Assembly: GCA_028277605.1 (NCBI GenBank)
Contig: JANQFZ010000076.1
Coordinates: 1 to 64,000, forward strand
Source of the DNA: Vallitaleaceae bacterium
GTDB taxonomy: Bacteria > Bacillota > Clostridia > Lachnospirales > Vallitaleaceae
DNA: 64,000 nt
Direction of reading: 5' to 3'
Of the stretch, positions 17,558 through 25,471 are shown in pieces (the first letter of the stretch is position 1; each line of letters opens with the position of its first letter). The notes beneath the pieces are model-generated. The model ran no database searches. It had not been told where the DNA came from and saw only the letters and a list, made by a program, of their open reading frames with translations. A program made the translations under genes and the position numbers.

Positions 17558-18565
17558 TTATATAAATTCAAATAGCTTATCAAATTCATAAACTAAGCCT
17601 ATATTCCCTTTGGCACTTAACTCTCCCGTCATAAAAGCCCTATGCGTAGTAAGTTTGCCGTCTAATACCTGATTCATTTTATCTTCGGTCAAATGCATGA
17701 CTACATCTGGATGCATAATGGTTCCTAAAATAACCTCTATTTCACCATTTCTTATGATAATGCCTATTTCTTCATTAGTATCCGTCTGCTTAATTAAATA
17801 ACGATAGTTTTTATCCTCATCAGCTCCCTTAAAAGCATTCTTTAGATGATAAAGCTGTGGATTAGAATTACTATCACTATCCTGATCTAACTGGCGCTTA
17901 AAACGATTAGCAATAATAGTTATATCTTTTTGATGAGCATTGTCATGATTTAAAATACTATGCTTATGGTTTTTCACCGTACTCTCATTTTCTATAGTAT
18001 GTTGCACATCGCTTAAATTATATGTGTCAACAGACTTTGGACTCAAATAATTAATGCTTTTTGGAATTTGGCTTCTTTTTTGATGGACGATTCTATAATA
18101 GTCCTCTGTTTTTTTGTCTATAATGGATAATAACGCAGGGCTGTTTTCAATTTCTATCGCATCATTGACCATACCGCAAATAGTTTGTCCTTCTAATCCA
18201 CCAAGCATTTCCCAAGATTGGAGTAGATGATTCAGTGCGTCTCTTTCTCCATGTTTTTTTGAGAGAACAACAGCCATTAGATACTTATCATTGAAATCTG
18301 CCGGTTTTCCATATTTATAACATTGATCCATAAAAGTCTGCATACGACCACCAATACCAAGCCATTCAACCGTAATGCCTAAAACAACCCCGTCAGACTC
18401 AATTAAATCATTAAAAAACTGTTCATTATCATACGTATCCTCATGGAGGTCAAAACACTTTGTTTCTACCTCTAATTCTTCTAAGACAGACTTTATTCTA
18501 TCAAGAGTAAAGTTAGCAGGATCGTTTGCAATCGGACTTCCACCGTAAACTAGAATAATTCTCAA
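17558..18565 (-). CDS. NADPH-dependent FMN reductase/flavodoxin-like protein with C-terminal SCP2 domain
   Basis: 335 residues in two parts. Residues 1-165 have a flavodoxin-like fold: ILVYGGSPIANDPANFTLDRI, then SDGVVLGITVEWLGIGGRMQTFMDQ, as in NAD(P)H-dependent FMN reductases. After a polar linker (about 170-210), residues about 215-335 resemble an SCP2 sterol-carrier domain (IIIRNGEIEVILGTIMHPDVVMHL, and ALMTGELSAKG-like FMTGELSAKGN). SCP2 domains bind lipids or other hydrophobic molecules. The pairing suggests a redox reaction on a hydrophobic substrate, but that is inference. Last gene of a minus-strand group after the glycosylase. Confidence 0.82.
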   Translation of the reverse strand: MRIILVYGGSPIANDPANFTLDRIKSVLEELEVETKCFDLHEDTYDNEQFFNDLIESDGVVLGITVEWLGIGGRMQTFMDQCYKYGKPADFNDKYLMAVVLSKKHGERDALNHLLQSWEMLGGLEGQTICGMVNDAIEIENSPALLSIIDKKTEDYYRIVHQKRSQIPKSINYLSPKSVDTYNLSDVQHTIENESTVKNHKHSILNHDNAHQKDITIIANRFKRQLDQDSDSNSNPQLYHLKNAFKGADEDKNYRYLIKQTDTNEEIGIIIRNGEIEVILGTIMHPDVVMHLTEDKMNQVLDGKLTTHRAFMTGELSAKGNIGLVYEFDKLFEFI

Positions 18566-18680
18566 TATAAGTACCCCCTTCCTTTTGAGTTCAAATGAAT
18601 GGCATTTGTGAAGACATAGGTAATTTCTTGTATTATACTTATCTTATGATATAGCTATCATGTACTTGGCATATGTTTTA

Positions 18681-19274
18681 TTATTGATGTATCAACTGTT
18701 TCAATATTTTAAGGTCGTTATAATATGCATCATATAAACTGCGGTTGTATATAATAGATGCTGGGTGATAAAGAGGAAAAAGTTCATAAGTTCTAGATGT
18801 TAAACTTAATGTCAACAATTGTCCATGCTCCTCTCCTATATTTAGGTGGAACCGAGAAGACACAGCTCTTAATGCAACATTGCCTAATGTTACTATGGTT
18901 TTGGGTTCAATGACTTCAATCTCATTATGTAAATAAGGCATGAAAAGCTCAATTTCTTTTTTATTAGGTGGTCGATTGCACTTTCTACCTGTTTTGGGGT
19001 TGATTCTATAGGGACGATATTTAACGACATTGGTTATGTAAATAGCCTCTCTTTTTAAATCTAAGGTTTCTAAAAACAAATCTAGATTCTTTCCTGCCTG
19101 TCCCACAAAAGGCTTGCCTTGTTCTACTTCTTTAGCCCCTGGTGCTTCACCAACAAGCAAAACATTAGCATCTGGATTACCAAATCCAGATACTAGCTGT
19201 GTCGGTTGTTTGCGAATATCAACTACTTGTTGTTGACATAAATCTAATAAATGTTTTAGCTCGGATGCTTTCAT
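18681..19274 (-). CDS. Family 4-like uracil-DNA glycosylase, Fe-S cysteines not conserved
   Basis: 197 residues of the uracil-DNA glycosylase superfamily: [28 protein letters not shown] (the GEAPG uracil-pocket motif and PFVG), [19 protein letters not shown], and the C-terminal [12 protein letters not shown] motif (catalytic-pocket His). Family 4 enzymes normally carry a [4Fe-4S] cluster bound by four Cys, two near the N terminus in C-x2-C and one in NVVKCRP. Here there is a single N-terminal Cys (about 13) and Tyr in NVVKYRP. It may excise uracil without a cluster or have another base preference. Confidence 0.85.
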   Translation of the reverse strand: MKASELKHLLDLCQQQVVDIRKQPTQLVSGFGNPDANVLLVGEAPGAKEVEQGKPFVGQAGKNLDLFLETLDLKREAIYITNVVKYRPYRINPKTGRKCNRPPNKKEIELFMPYLHNEIEVIEPKTIVTLGNVALRAVSSRFHLNIGEEHGQLLTLSLTSRTYELFPLYHPASIIYNRSLYDAYYNDLKILKQLIHQ

Positions 19275-19312
19275 TATCTACCCCCTAATAAGTTGTCTTT
19301 TTGTGCCCATAA

Positions 19313-20032
19313 TTACAAATAACAGCCTACTTGATTAGAATAATACTGTTTTAGCTCAATAATATCCCATGTGGTATAAAATAGCTTTCTTTTTATTCTC
19401 ATATGCATCATATCTTTTACATGCATGTCATTTGTTACTTTTTTATCTATTTTAAGCTTAATAAACATTTCTGAAGTTTTCTTTTTTAGAACAACATAAC
19501 TGCCCAAAATCTCAATAACTTCAAATAAACCTTGTTCATAAATCATCTTCTTTTGACCTATCACGGGTTGGTCTCTGTGATTCTTATAGGATTGAAGATT
19601 AATAACCATAGGACTAAAGCTTATAACGGGTGTCTCTGTGAACCTTTGCAGACTACGTCTGATATATATCACTCTAGATAGCTCTTCAAAATTAGACATA
19701 TAGAGTTTCTTATAAGCTTCTGTTAAATCATAATGGTATTTTTTATTAATGAAACCGAGCAATTCATGAATGTATAATAAATGTCTTTTTATTTCTTTAC
19801 CAGACAGCTCTAAACTATATCTAGGTATATACATCAGCATATACTTTGTAAAAAAATCAACATCCATATGATCGAGCATTAATCCATTATACCTTTTACA
19901 ATAGTTTTCAAATAGCTTTATTTTACTGATTGGTTTCACCTTATACTCGGTTTTATACTCGTTTATCGCTTTTATGATTGGAAAGGTTTTGTGCTTGTGT
20001 GCCACGTTTATATCTTTTTGATTGTAAAGCAT
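19313..20032 (-). CDS. Hypothetical cytosolic protein
   Basis: 239 residues, not recognised. No signal peptide or membrane segment. The first two thirds are basic and predicted helical (KTEYKVKPISKIKLFENYCKRY, SGKEIKRHLLYIHELLGFINKKYHYD); the last third is strand-rich (LFEVIEILGSYVVLKKK, MFIKLKIDKKV). The arrangement suggests a small nucleic-acid-binding or regulatory protein, but nothing decisive is seen. Its ribosome binding site (GGCGGTGA) lies in one arm of a hairpin in the 64-base gap after the rhomboid gene. Confidence 0.7.
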   Translation of the reverse strand: MLYNQKDINVAHKHKTFPIIKAINEYKTEYKVKPISKIKLFENYCKRYNGLMLDHMDVDFFTKYMLMYIPRYSLELSGKEIKRHLLYIHELLGFINKKYHYDLTEAYKKLYMSNFEELSRVIYIRRSLQRFTETPVISFSPMVINLQSYKNHRDQPVIGQKKMIYEQGLFEVIEILGSYVVLKKKTSEMFIKLKIDKKVTNDMHVKDMMHMRIKRKLFYTTWDIIELKQYYSNQVGCYL

Positions 20033-20039
20033 ACTTTCA

Positions 20040-20082
20040 CCGCCACTAAGAGTTTGTTTACTTATTTTTCACTTAGTGGTGG
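20040..20082. promoter_or_regulatory. Hairpin overlapping the ribosome binding site of the 19313-20032 gene
   Basis: CCGCCACTAAG (20040-20050) and CTTAGTGGTGG (20072-20082) form an 11-bp stem with one G-U on the plus strand (an A-C mismatch on the minus strand) and a 21-base loop. On minus-strand mRNA the 3' arm contains the GGCGG of the Shine-Dalgarno region just before the ATG. It could mask that site, or act as a terminator for plus-strand transcription (TCTTTTATT follows). Confidence 0.5.
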
Positions 20083-20096
20083 TCTTTTATTCATTT

Positions 20097-21125
20097 TCAA
20101 TCTTTAACCAATAATGATGTTACTACAAAGCCTCCAATAAAACCACCTAAATGAGCCAAATTATCTATTCCTTGGTTGACAACACCATAAACTATACCAG
20201 AAATTAACATAATAACTAAGGTTGCAGACGTCAACCCTCCGATATTTCGCCTTGTTTTAATATTAAAAGCAAGTAGACCGCCCATTAAACCATAAATACC
20301 ACCAGATGCCCCAGCAGCTATTTTTAATGTATGAGTTAGAACCGCACTTGTAAGACTAAATAATCCCCCCATAAGACCCGAAAGCAAATAAATAAGTACA
20401 AATTGATACCACTTAGTTACTTTTTCTATTCTCGTACCAAAAATATACAATCCAAAACAGTTATAGAATAGGTGCGCAGCTCCTATATGAAGAAACATGG
20501 ATGTAAATAAACGCCAGTACTGACCTTGTACAAAAGTTCTATAAGAATCCATAGCTCCAAACTGTATTAATAAGTCATTACGTGTAGAGCCGCCTTTATA
20601 CTCCATATAAATCCATATTAATATATTGACAGCAATTAAGAAAAAAGTTATAAAGGATGGTTTTTTCTTCTCAACAATGGAATGCTGTCGCGGGCTCCAC
20701 CTTCCTTCCAGTACCTCCGTAAGTTTATTCTCTAGCCCTATCATTTGATTGATTTGCTTATTAGGTATGATTAAAGCCTTGTGCTTAATATCGACTAACC
20801 AATTGATATCGATTAAAAACTGCTCTAAGTCTGGAACATAATTAATTTTATCATAGACTTCATCCATTTGATCCGTTACCATTAGATTTAGCAGTATCAG
20901 CTTACTTGCATTCACATCTCTAAACTGATTTTCTGTAATTTTCTTGTAGTCTTCAAAACGATGGGGATCAAATTGATAGACATCGGTTAATTGTATAACA
21001 TTGATAAGATAAAGGTTATTACCAACAAAAGAAGCGAACATGTGAACCCTTTCACTATCTGTTGGTATGACCTGATATTTTTCCGTAATAAAGTAATTAC
21101 ATATCTGTTCATATATTTCATTCAT
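20097..21125 (-). CDS. Rhomboid-family intramembrane serine protease
   Basis: 342 residues. A soluble N-terminal domain of about 165 residues precedes six or seven membrane segments (about 170-340). The catalytic GASGGIYG (Ser about 274) and the C-terminal NLAHLGGFIGGF (His about 325) form the Ser-His dyad; RLFTSMFLHIGAAHLFYNCFGLYIFG is the classic L1/TM2 region with WR and the HxxxN-type residues. The cytosolic extension recalls B. subtilis YqgP (GluP), which has a role in membrane protein turnover. Substrates are unknown. It begins the group rhomboid, hypothetical, glycosylase, flavodoxin-SCP2. Confidence 0.93.
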   Translation of the reverse strand: MNEIYEQICNYFITEKYQVIPTDSERVHMFASFVGNNLYLINVIQLTDVYQFDPHRFEDYKKITENQFRDVNASKLILLNLMVTDQMDEVYDKINYVPDLEQFLIDINWLVDIKHKALIIPNKQINQMIGLENKLTEVLEGRWSPRQHSIVEKKKPSFITFFLIAVNILIWIYMEYKGGSTRNDLLIQFGAMDSYRTFVQGQYWRLFTSMFLHIGAAHLFYNCFGLYIFGTRIEKVTKWYQFVLIYLLSGLMGGLFSLTSAVLTHTLKIAAGASGGIYGLMGGLLAFNIKTRRNIGGLTSATLVIMLISGIVYGVVNQGIDNLAHLGGFIGGFVVTSLLVKD

Positions 21126-21564
21126 AAGCTCACCTAATTATTTTATTTAATTGATATAGGTAAAACAATGCTACTTTAATCCATTTTGCTTCACAAAAAC
21201 TCTGTTTTATAGTCATTATTATATTCCATTAATAGATAAGAATTTCATACTTTTGATGTTGAATTATTGACAGTTCTATGTATCCTTATTATTACCCTTT
21301 ACTATCAAAAGTTAAGTTCAATAATTATAGCTCTTTTTTCATTTTTTTACAATAACTGATACATTTTACAGTTTATCAAATGTAGCTTGTCTTGTAAATA
21401 TTATCTATTTTATTTCCAATTACTACAACTAGAGTTTTTTGCAAGACCCTTATATAATAAGTACTATAGTATTTATTTTCTCACTCTAAAATATACGATA
21501 CTTGTGGTGAGGAGATTAACACAAATAGATTATAGATAAATAGAAAAATAAAAGGGGGATTAGC
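21126..21564. other. Gene-free divergent promoter region
   Basis: 439 bases, very AT-rich, between the divergent rhomboid and secreted coiled-coil genes. A TTGACA at about 21259 on the plus strand lacks a good -10 box; TATAAT at 21453-21458 lacks a good -35 box. AAGGGGGA precedes the ATG at 21565. No gene, RNA motif or repeat was recognised. Confidence 0.45.
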
Positions 21565-21987
21565 ATGAAAAAACTAAAAAAAATTATTATAGTAGGTATT
21601 GTATCGATTCTTTTGGCTAATACTATTGCATTTGCAGCTCAAACCGATTTGTATACCATTGTTAGAAATAGTATCCTTGCCGTTAAAGAAACCATTCTAA
21701 AAAGAGATTCTGCTTTAGAAGATAATGGAGATGATGCTATTCAACGTCTAGATGAATTTGTTACGGATTATAAAGTGGATTTGCAAATAGAGCTGGAAAA
21801 ATACGAAGAAGAAAAGAATGAGGAAGCAGCTGTGGCTATAGAACAAGAAATTGATACAACGATTCAACAGCTTGAAGACGAGAAAAAAGTTCTAATAGAG
21901 GAAGCAAAAAAAGAAATAGATACTAAGATACAAAAAGACTTAGATAATGAGTTAACAAAAATTAGAAAACATTTTAAATCTCAGTAA
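21565..21987 (+). CDS. Small secreted coiled-coil protein
   Basis: 140 residues: signal peptide (basic KKLKK, hydrophobic 7-23, cleavage near AFAA, residue 25), then a highly charged helical mature part with heptad-like spacing (ALEDNGDDAIQRLDEF, QLEDEKKVLIEEAKKEID). No cysteines and no wall anchor. The family is not recognised; similar short secreted helical proteins occur in Clostridia without known function. AAAGGGGGATTAGC precedes the ATG, and a strong terminator lies about 33 bases after the stop, so it is a single-gene unit. Confidence 0.8.
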   Translation: MKKLKKIIIVGIVSILLANTIAFAAQTDLYTIVRNSILAVKETILKRDSALEDNGDDAIQRLDEFVTDYKVDLQIELEKYEEEKNEEAAVAIEQEIDTTIQQLEDEKKVLIEEAKKEIDTKIQKDLDNELTKIRKHFKSQ

Positions 21988-22019
21988 CCCAAAAACGTCA
22001 TTACACAATTTAAGCTACA

Positions 22020-22054
22020 AAAACCGCTGAGTCATTAGCTCAGCGGTTTTTTTT
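22020..22054. terminator. Bidirectional rho-independent terminator
   Basis: AAACCGCTGAG (22021-22031), loop TCATTAG, CTCAGCGGTTT (22039-22049), an 11-bp perfect stem flanked by an A run on the left and eight T on the right. It separates the convergent secreted-protein gene and porB and should serve both. Confidence 0.92.
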
Positions 22055-22095
22055 GAATTTTAAATTCATTGCTTAATCTATAGTGTTATATGCTT

Positions 22096-23025
22096 TTAAG
22101 CTTCGCCGCAAAGCTTAAGTAATTTTTCCCATCTTGTGTCAATTTCTTTCTGTAATTCTTCAACAATTTCAGGCTTCTTAACTACATGTTTAAATCTTCC
22201 CTGGGACTCTAACCAGTCACTGATAGGACGTTTTTTCTTTGGCTTATAGGAAAGCTTATATTCGCCTTCAATAACTTCGTACATTGGCCAGAAACATGTA
22301 TCTACAGCAATATTACAGATTTCCATTAATTTTGGCGACTCATAGCGCCATCCACGTGGACATGGAGCTAAGACATTAAGGAAAGCTGGTCCCGGTGTAT
22401 AGATTGCTTTTTCGGATTTTTGATAAAGATCCTTAAAATTACCAATTGGAGCTGACTGTGCAACATAAGGAATGCCATGTCCTACAAGTATTTTGGTTAA
22501 ATCTTTTCTGTACTGCTGCTTACCAGGAATAACCGAACCTGCTGGTGATGTAGTTGTATCTGCATACTTTGGAGTTGCTGATGAACGTTGGATACCTGTG
22601 TTCATGTAAGCTCCATTATCATAACAGACATAAACCATGTCATGACCTCTCTCCATCGCACCAGATAGAGATTGTAACCCAATATCATAAGTACCGCCAT
22701 CGCCACCAAAGGCAATAAACTTATAGTTATCATTAATTTTACCTTGTCTTTTTAATGAAGTATAAGCAGCTTCTGCTCCAGAAACTGTTGCTCCTACATT
22801 TTCAAATGCAGAGTGAATAAAAGAATCCTGCCATGCAGTATAAGGATAAAGGAAAGTAGAAACTTCTAAACAACCGGTAGCTGCTCCAATAACAGCACGA
22901 TCCTCTTCCTTCAATGCTCTAAGAACTGTTCTAACAACGACAGGCGCACCACAACCAGCACATAGCCGATGCCCCCCTGTTAACCTTTCAGGTTTATCTG
23001 TTGTTGCTTTTAAATTATATGCCAT
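22096..23025 (-). CDS. porB: Pyruvate:ferredoxin oxidoreductase, beta (TPP-binding) subunit
   Basis: 309 residues. GHRLCAGCGAP (Cys residues that bind one [4Fe-4S] cluster) near residue 20, GCLEVSTF, and the thiamine diphosphate motif AFGGDGGTYDIGLQSLSGA with the Asn of YDNGAYMNTGIQRSSATP. It decarboxylates pyruvate, passing electrons to the delta subunit and ferredoxin and yielding acetyl-CoA. Last gene of porCDAB. The strict substrate (pyruvate rather than another 2-oxoacid) is inferred from overall resemblance to four-subunit pyruvate enzymes. Confidence 0.94.
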   Translation of the reverse strand: MAYNLKATTDKPERLTGGHRLCAGCGAPVVVRTVLRALKEEDRAVIGAATGCLEVSTFLYPYTAWQDSFIHSAFENVGATVSGAEAAYTSLKRQGKINDNYKFIAFGGDGGTYDIGLQSLSGAMERGHDMVYVCYDNGAYMNTGIQRSSATPKYADTTTSPAGSVIPGKQQYRKDLTKILVGHGIPYVAQSAPIGNFKDLYQKSEKAIYTPGPAFLNVLAPCPRGWRYESPKLMEICNIAVDTCFWPMYEVIEGEYKLSYKPKKKRPISDWLESQGRFKHVVKKPEIVEELQKEIDTRWEKLLKLCGEA

Positions 23026-23046
23026 TCTGTTTCACCTCCAATGGAT

Positions 23047-24231
23047 TTATGCTTCTACTACGCCTAAATAGCGATAGGGATCTTCAACCTTATTAGCTGT
23101 AACAATTTCACTTAAATCGGAATAGACTTTTTCAATATCAGTAGTTTTAACATCACGTCCACCTAATCCATAAATATAATTAACAGCCAATGGTGTGTAA
23201 CCATTAACAAATAATGCACTTGTTGTCTCAGAGAATAGTGGACCGCCTTTAGCATTAAAACCGTCACATTTGTCTAATATCGCAACTGTCTTAACACCTT
23301 TAAGTGATTGAGCTAACTCTTCTGCTGGGAATGGACGGAAAACACGGACTTTTATTAAACCAACTTTCTCGCCTTTTTCCCTTAAAGCATCAACAACAAA
23401 TTTGGCTGTACCTACTGAAGATCCAATGAGAACAATAGCTCTCTCCGCATCTTCCATTTTATAGGCTTCAAATAAACCATATTCTCTGCCAGAAATTTCT
23501 TTAAAAGCTTTTGCAACTTCTACAATAACTTCCTTAGAATTTCTCATACTTTCAGCCTGCTGACGTTTATGCTCAAAATAATGTGTTGGGACTGCTAGTG
23601 GTCCAACAGCAATCTGCTCGTCGCTATTTAGCATATAAGTAGATGGTTTATATTGACCAACAAAGGCTTTAACTTTATCATCTTCTATAAGTTCAATATT
23701 TTCTACTGCATGAGATGTAATAAATCCATCATAGCAGTTCATAACTGGAAGCTGTACATCAGCATGTTCTGCAATTCTAACTGCCATAATTGCATTATCA
23801 TACGCTTCTTGATTATTTTCTCCGTATAGTTGAATCCAACCTGAATCTCTTGCACCCATAGAGTCTGAGTGATCATTATGTATATTAATTGGACCTGATA
23901 AGGCACGGTTGACTACGGATAGTACCATAGGTAACTTACATGAAGCTGCTATGTATAACATCTCCCACATAAGAGCTAAACCATTTGCTGAAGTAGCCGT
24001 CATCGTTCTTGCTCCTGCTGTACCAGCACCTATACATGCTGACATAGCTGAATGCTCAGATTCAACTGGAACAAATTCTGTATCCACTTGACCATTAGCA
24101 ACAAAAGCTGAGAAATATTGAGGTATTTCAGTAGATGGTGTTATAGGGAATGCAGCTACCACATCAGGATTGATTTGTCTCATAGCAACAGCAACAGCTT
24201 CATTACCAGATAATTTATCACGAATTGCCAT
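23047..24231 (-). CDS. porA: Pyruvate:ferredoxin oxidoreductase, alpha subunit
   Basis: 394 residues. N-terminal GNEAVAVAMRQINPDVVAAFPITPSTEIPQ and ESEHSAMSACIGAGTAGARTMTATSANGLALMWE are the pyrimidine-binding half of the TPP site; the middle domain has NIHNDHSDSMGARDSGWIQLYGEN, and the C-terminal domain has GSSVGTAKFVVDALREKGEKVGLIKVRVFRPFP. This matches PorA of four-subunit enzymes. It lies between porD and porB with short gaps (14 and 21 bases). Confidence 0.94.
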   Translation of the reverse strand: MAIRDKLSGNEAVAVAMRQINPDVVAAFPITPSTEIPQYFSAFVANGQVDTEFVPVESEHSAMSACIGAGTAGARTMTATSANGLALMWEMLYIAASCKLPMVLSVVNRALSGPINIHNDHSDSMGARDSGWIQLYGENNQEAYDNAIMAVRIAEHADVQLPVMNCYDGFITSHAVENIELIEDDKVKAFVGQYKPSTYMLNSDEQIAVGPLAVPTHYFEHKRQQAESMRNSKEVIVEVAKAFKEISGREYGLFEAYKMEDAERAIVLIGSSVGTAKFVVDALREKGEKVGLIKVRVFRPFPAEELAQSLKGVKTVAILDKCDGFNAKGGPLFSETTSALFVNGYTPLAVNYIYGLGGRDVKTTDIEKVYSDLSEIVTANKVEDPYRYLGVVEA

Positions 24232-24245
24232 TTTTATTTTCCCTC

Positions 24246-24560
24246 CTATTCTTCACCTTCTGGTACATAATCAAACGCTTTAAAAGGACAAGCTTCTACA
24301 CAGACACCGCATCCTTTACAATGATCATAATCAATACCAGTCATTTTTTGATCTTTTATTATAATGGAACTGTCTGGACATACTGGATAGCACATCATAC
24401 AATGCTTACACTTATCAGGATCCCAGATAGGCTTCATCGCTCTCCAATCCCCAGTTTTAAAATGATGAGCATTTCCAGATTCTTTTATAACGCCACCTGG
24501 TGTTGTTTCCTGCCAAGGGGTATAGGCTGGAATAATGTCATGTTCAAATTTTTTACTCAT
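24246..24560 (-). CDS. porD: Pyruvate:ferredoxin oxidoreductase, delta (2[4Fe-4S]) subunit
   Basis: 104 residues with two complete C-x2-C-x2-C-x3-CP motifs: CKHCMMCYPVCP (about 56-67) and CKGCGVCVEACP (about 82-93). The N-terminal extension containing TPGGVIKESGNAHHFKTGDWR is typical of PorD. It carries electrons from the TPP site to external ferredoxin. Its start overlaps the end of porC by eight bases. Confidence 0.95.
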   Translation of the reverse strand: MSKKFEHDIIPAYTPWQETTPGGVIKESGNAHHFKTGDWRAMKPIWDPDKCKHCMMCYPVCPDSSIIIKDQKMTGIDYDHCKGCGVCVEACPFKAFDYVPEGEE

Positions 24561-25134
24561 GCGCCTTCACCTCCGTAAGAGATCTTTTTAACGCTTCCAT
24601 GTTTGGTGCGATAACATGTGGTTTATTAGCGAATTTATGGTGGAATGATTTTTCCATAGCTTCAACTAATGTATCATCATCCATAATTTTTGCTACCTTA
24701 ACAACCGCTGCTAACATTGGTGTGTTTGGAAAATAACGTCCTAATGTTGCCATAGAAATCTCTCTTGCATCAATGGTGTAAACCCCGCCATTATAACCAT
24801 TAAGCTTATCTTTTATTTCCTCTGGTGATTTTGGTGTATTGATAACAATGGCACCAGTTTCCTTAAGCCCTGCTGTTACATTGACAACGTCTAATAATGT
24901 TTCGTCTACAACGACAACATAATCAGGCTCATAGATATTCGAGTGAATAGGACATCTTTCATCACTGATACGGTTATAAGCTGTGATTGGTGCTCCCATA
25001 CGTTCTGGACCGTATTCTGGGAAACCTTGGATGAATTTTCCAGTATCGAAGGCTGCTTCAGCTAATAATAAGGATGCTGTTTTTGCACCTTGTCCACCTC
25101 GACCATGCCAACGAATTTCCAACATATTACTCAT
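24553..25134 (-). CDS. porC: Pyruvate:ferredoxin oxidoreductase, gamma subunit
   Basis: About 193 residues with the signature IRWHGRGGQGAKTASLLLAEAA near the start, FPEYGPERMGAPITAYNRIS, and the C-terminal NTPMLAAVVKVAKIM. This is the PorC/IorB-type gamma domain. Start is uncertain: a TTG at 25140 lies four bases after GGAGGG, an ATG at 25134 ten bases after GGAGG; I chose the ATG. First gene of porCDAB, with a good promoter upstream. Confidence 0.94.
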   Translation of the reverse strand: MSNMLEIRWHGRGGQGAKTASLLLAEAAFDTGKFIQGFPEYGPERMGAPITAYNRISDERCPIHSNIYEPDYVVVVDETLLDVVNVTAGLKETGAIVINTPKSPEEIKDKLNGYNGGVYTIDAREISMATLGRYFPNTPMLAAVVKVAKIMDDDTLVEAMEKSFHHKFANKPHVIAPNMEALKRSLTEVKAHE

Positions 25135-25199
25135 GTTCAAGTTCCCTCCTTATTAAAAAGTATATTAGTATTAATAGATAAATATATTAAGCCAAGGTT

Positions 25200-25229
25200 A
25201 GTTTATCATTAATAGCTCCCCAATGTCAA
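25200..25229 (-). promoter_or_regulatory. Sigma-A promoter of porCDAB
   Basis: On the minus strand a perfect TTGACA (25229-25224) and TAAACT (25205-25200) are separated by 18 bases, about 65 bases before the porC start. TTGTTAA, a possible Rex half-site, lies upstream near 25257-25275 but its second half is poor. Confidence 0.65.
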
Positions 25230-25471
25230 TAAGTAGTATATTGTATACACGGTTATTTTTTAACAAATTTTTTGTGTATTTATTATGCATTTTTTTGTCT
25301 AAGAAAACATTTAATTGTCTAACTTTTATATATTTAATTCAACACAGTTTTATCACTCAAAAGTATCAGTTGCAAAACTATGATAAAAACTACCCTTCTT
25401 TAATGGGAAGTTAACCACAATTCACTAATCTATGTAGAATAATGTTAAAATGGATATAAATGGGTGGCGGT
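25230..25471. other. Gene-free region between por promoter and pilus locus
   Basis: With the por leader it makes a 337-base gap. It is AT-rich with a low-complexity 63-codon plus-strand open frame that lacks a ribosome binding site. No clear terminator for the pilus-like operon was found. Confidence 0.4.

Noticed and set aside
25257-25275. Rex operator upstream of porC
   Set aside because: Only one half-site (TTGTTAA) is good; the second half matches poorly at any allowed spacing.
25223-25414. Plus-strand open frame of 63 codons between por and the pilus locus
   Set aside because: No ribosome binding site, low-complexity AT-driven composition, and it would run across the por promoter.
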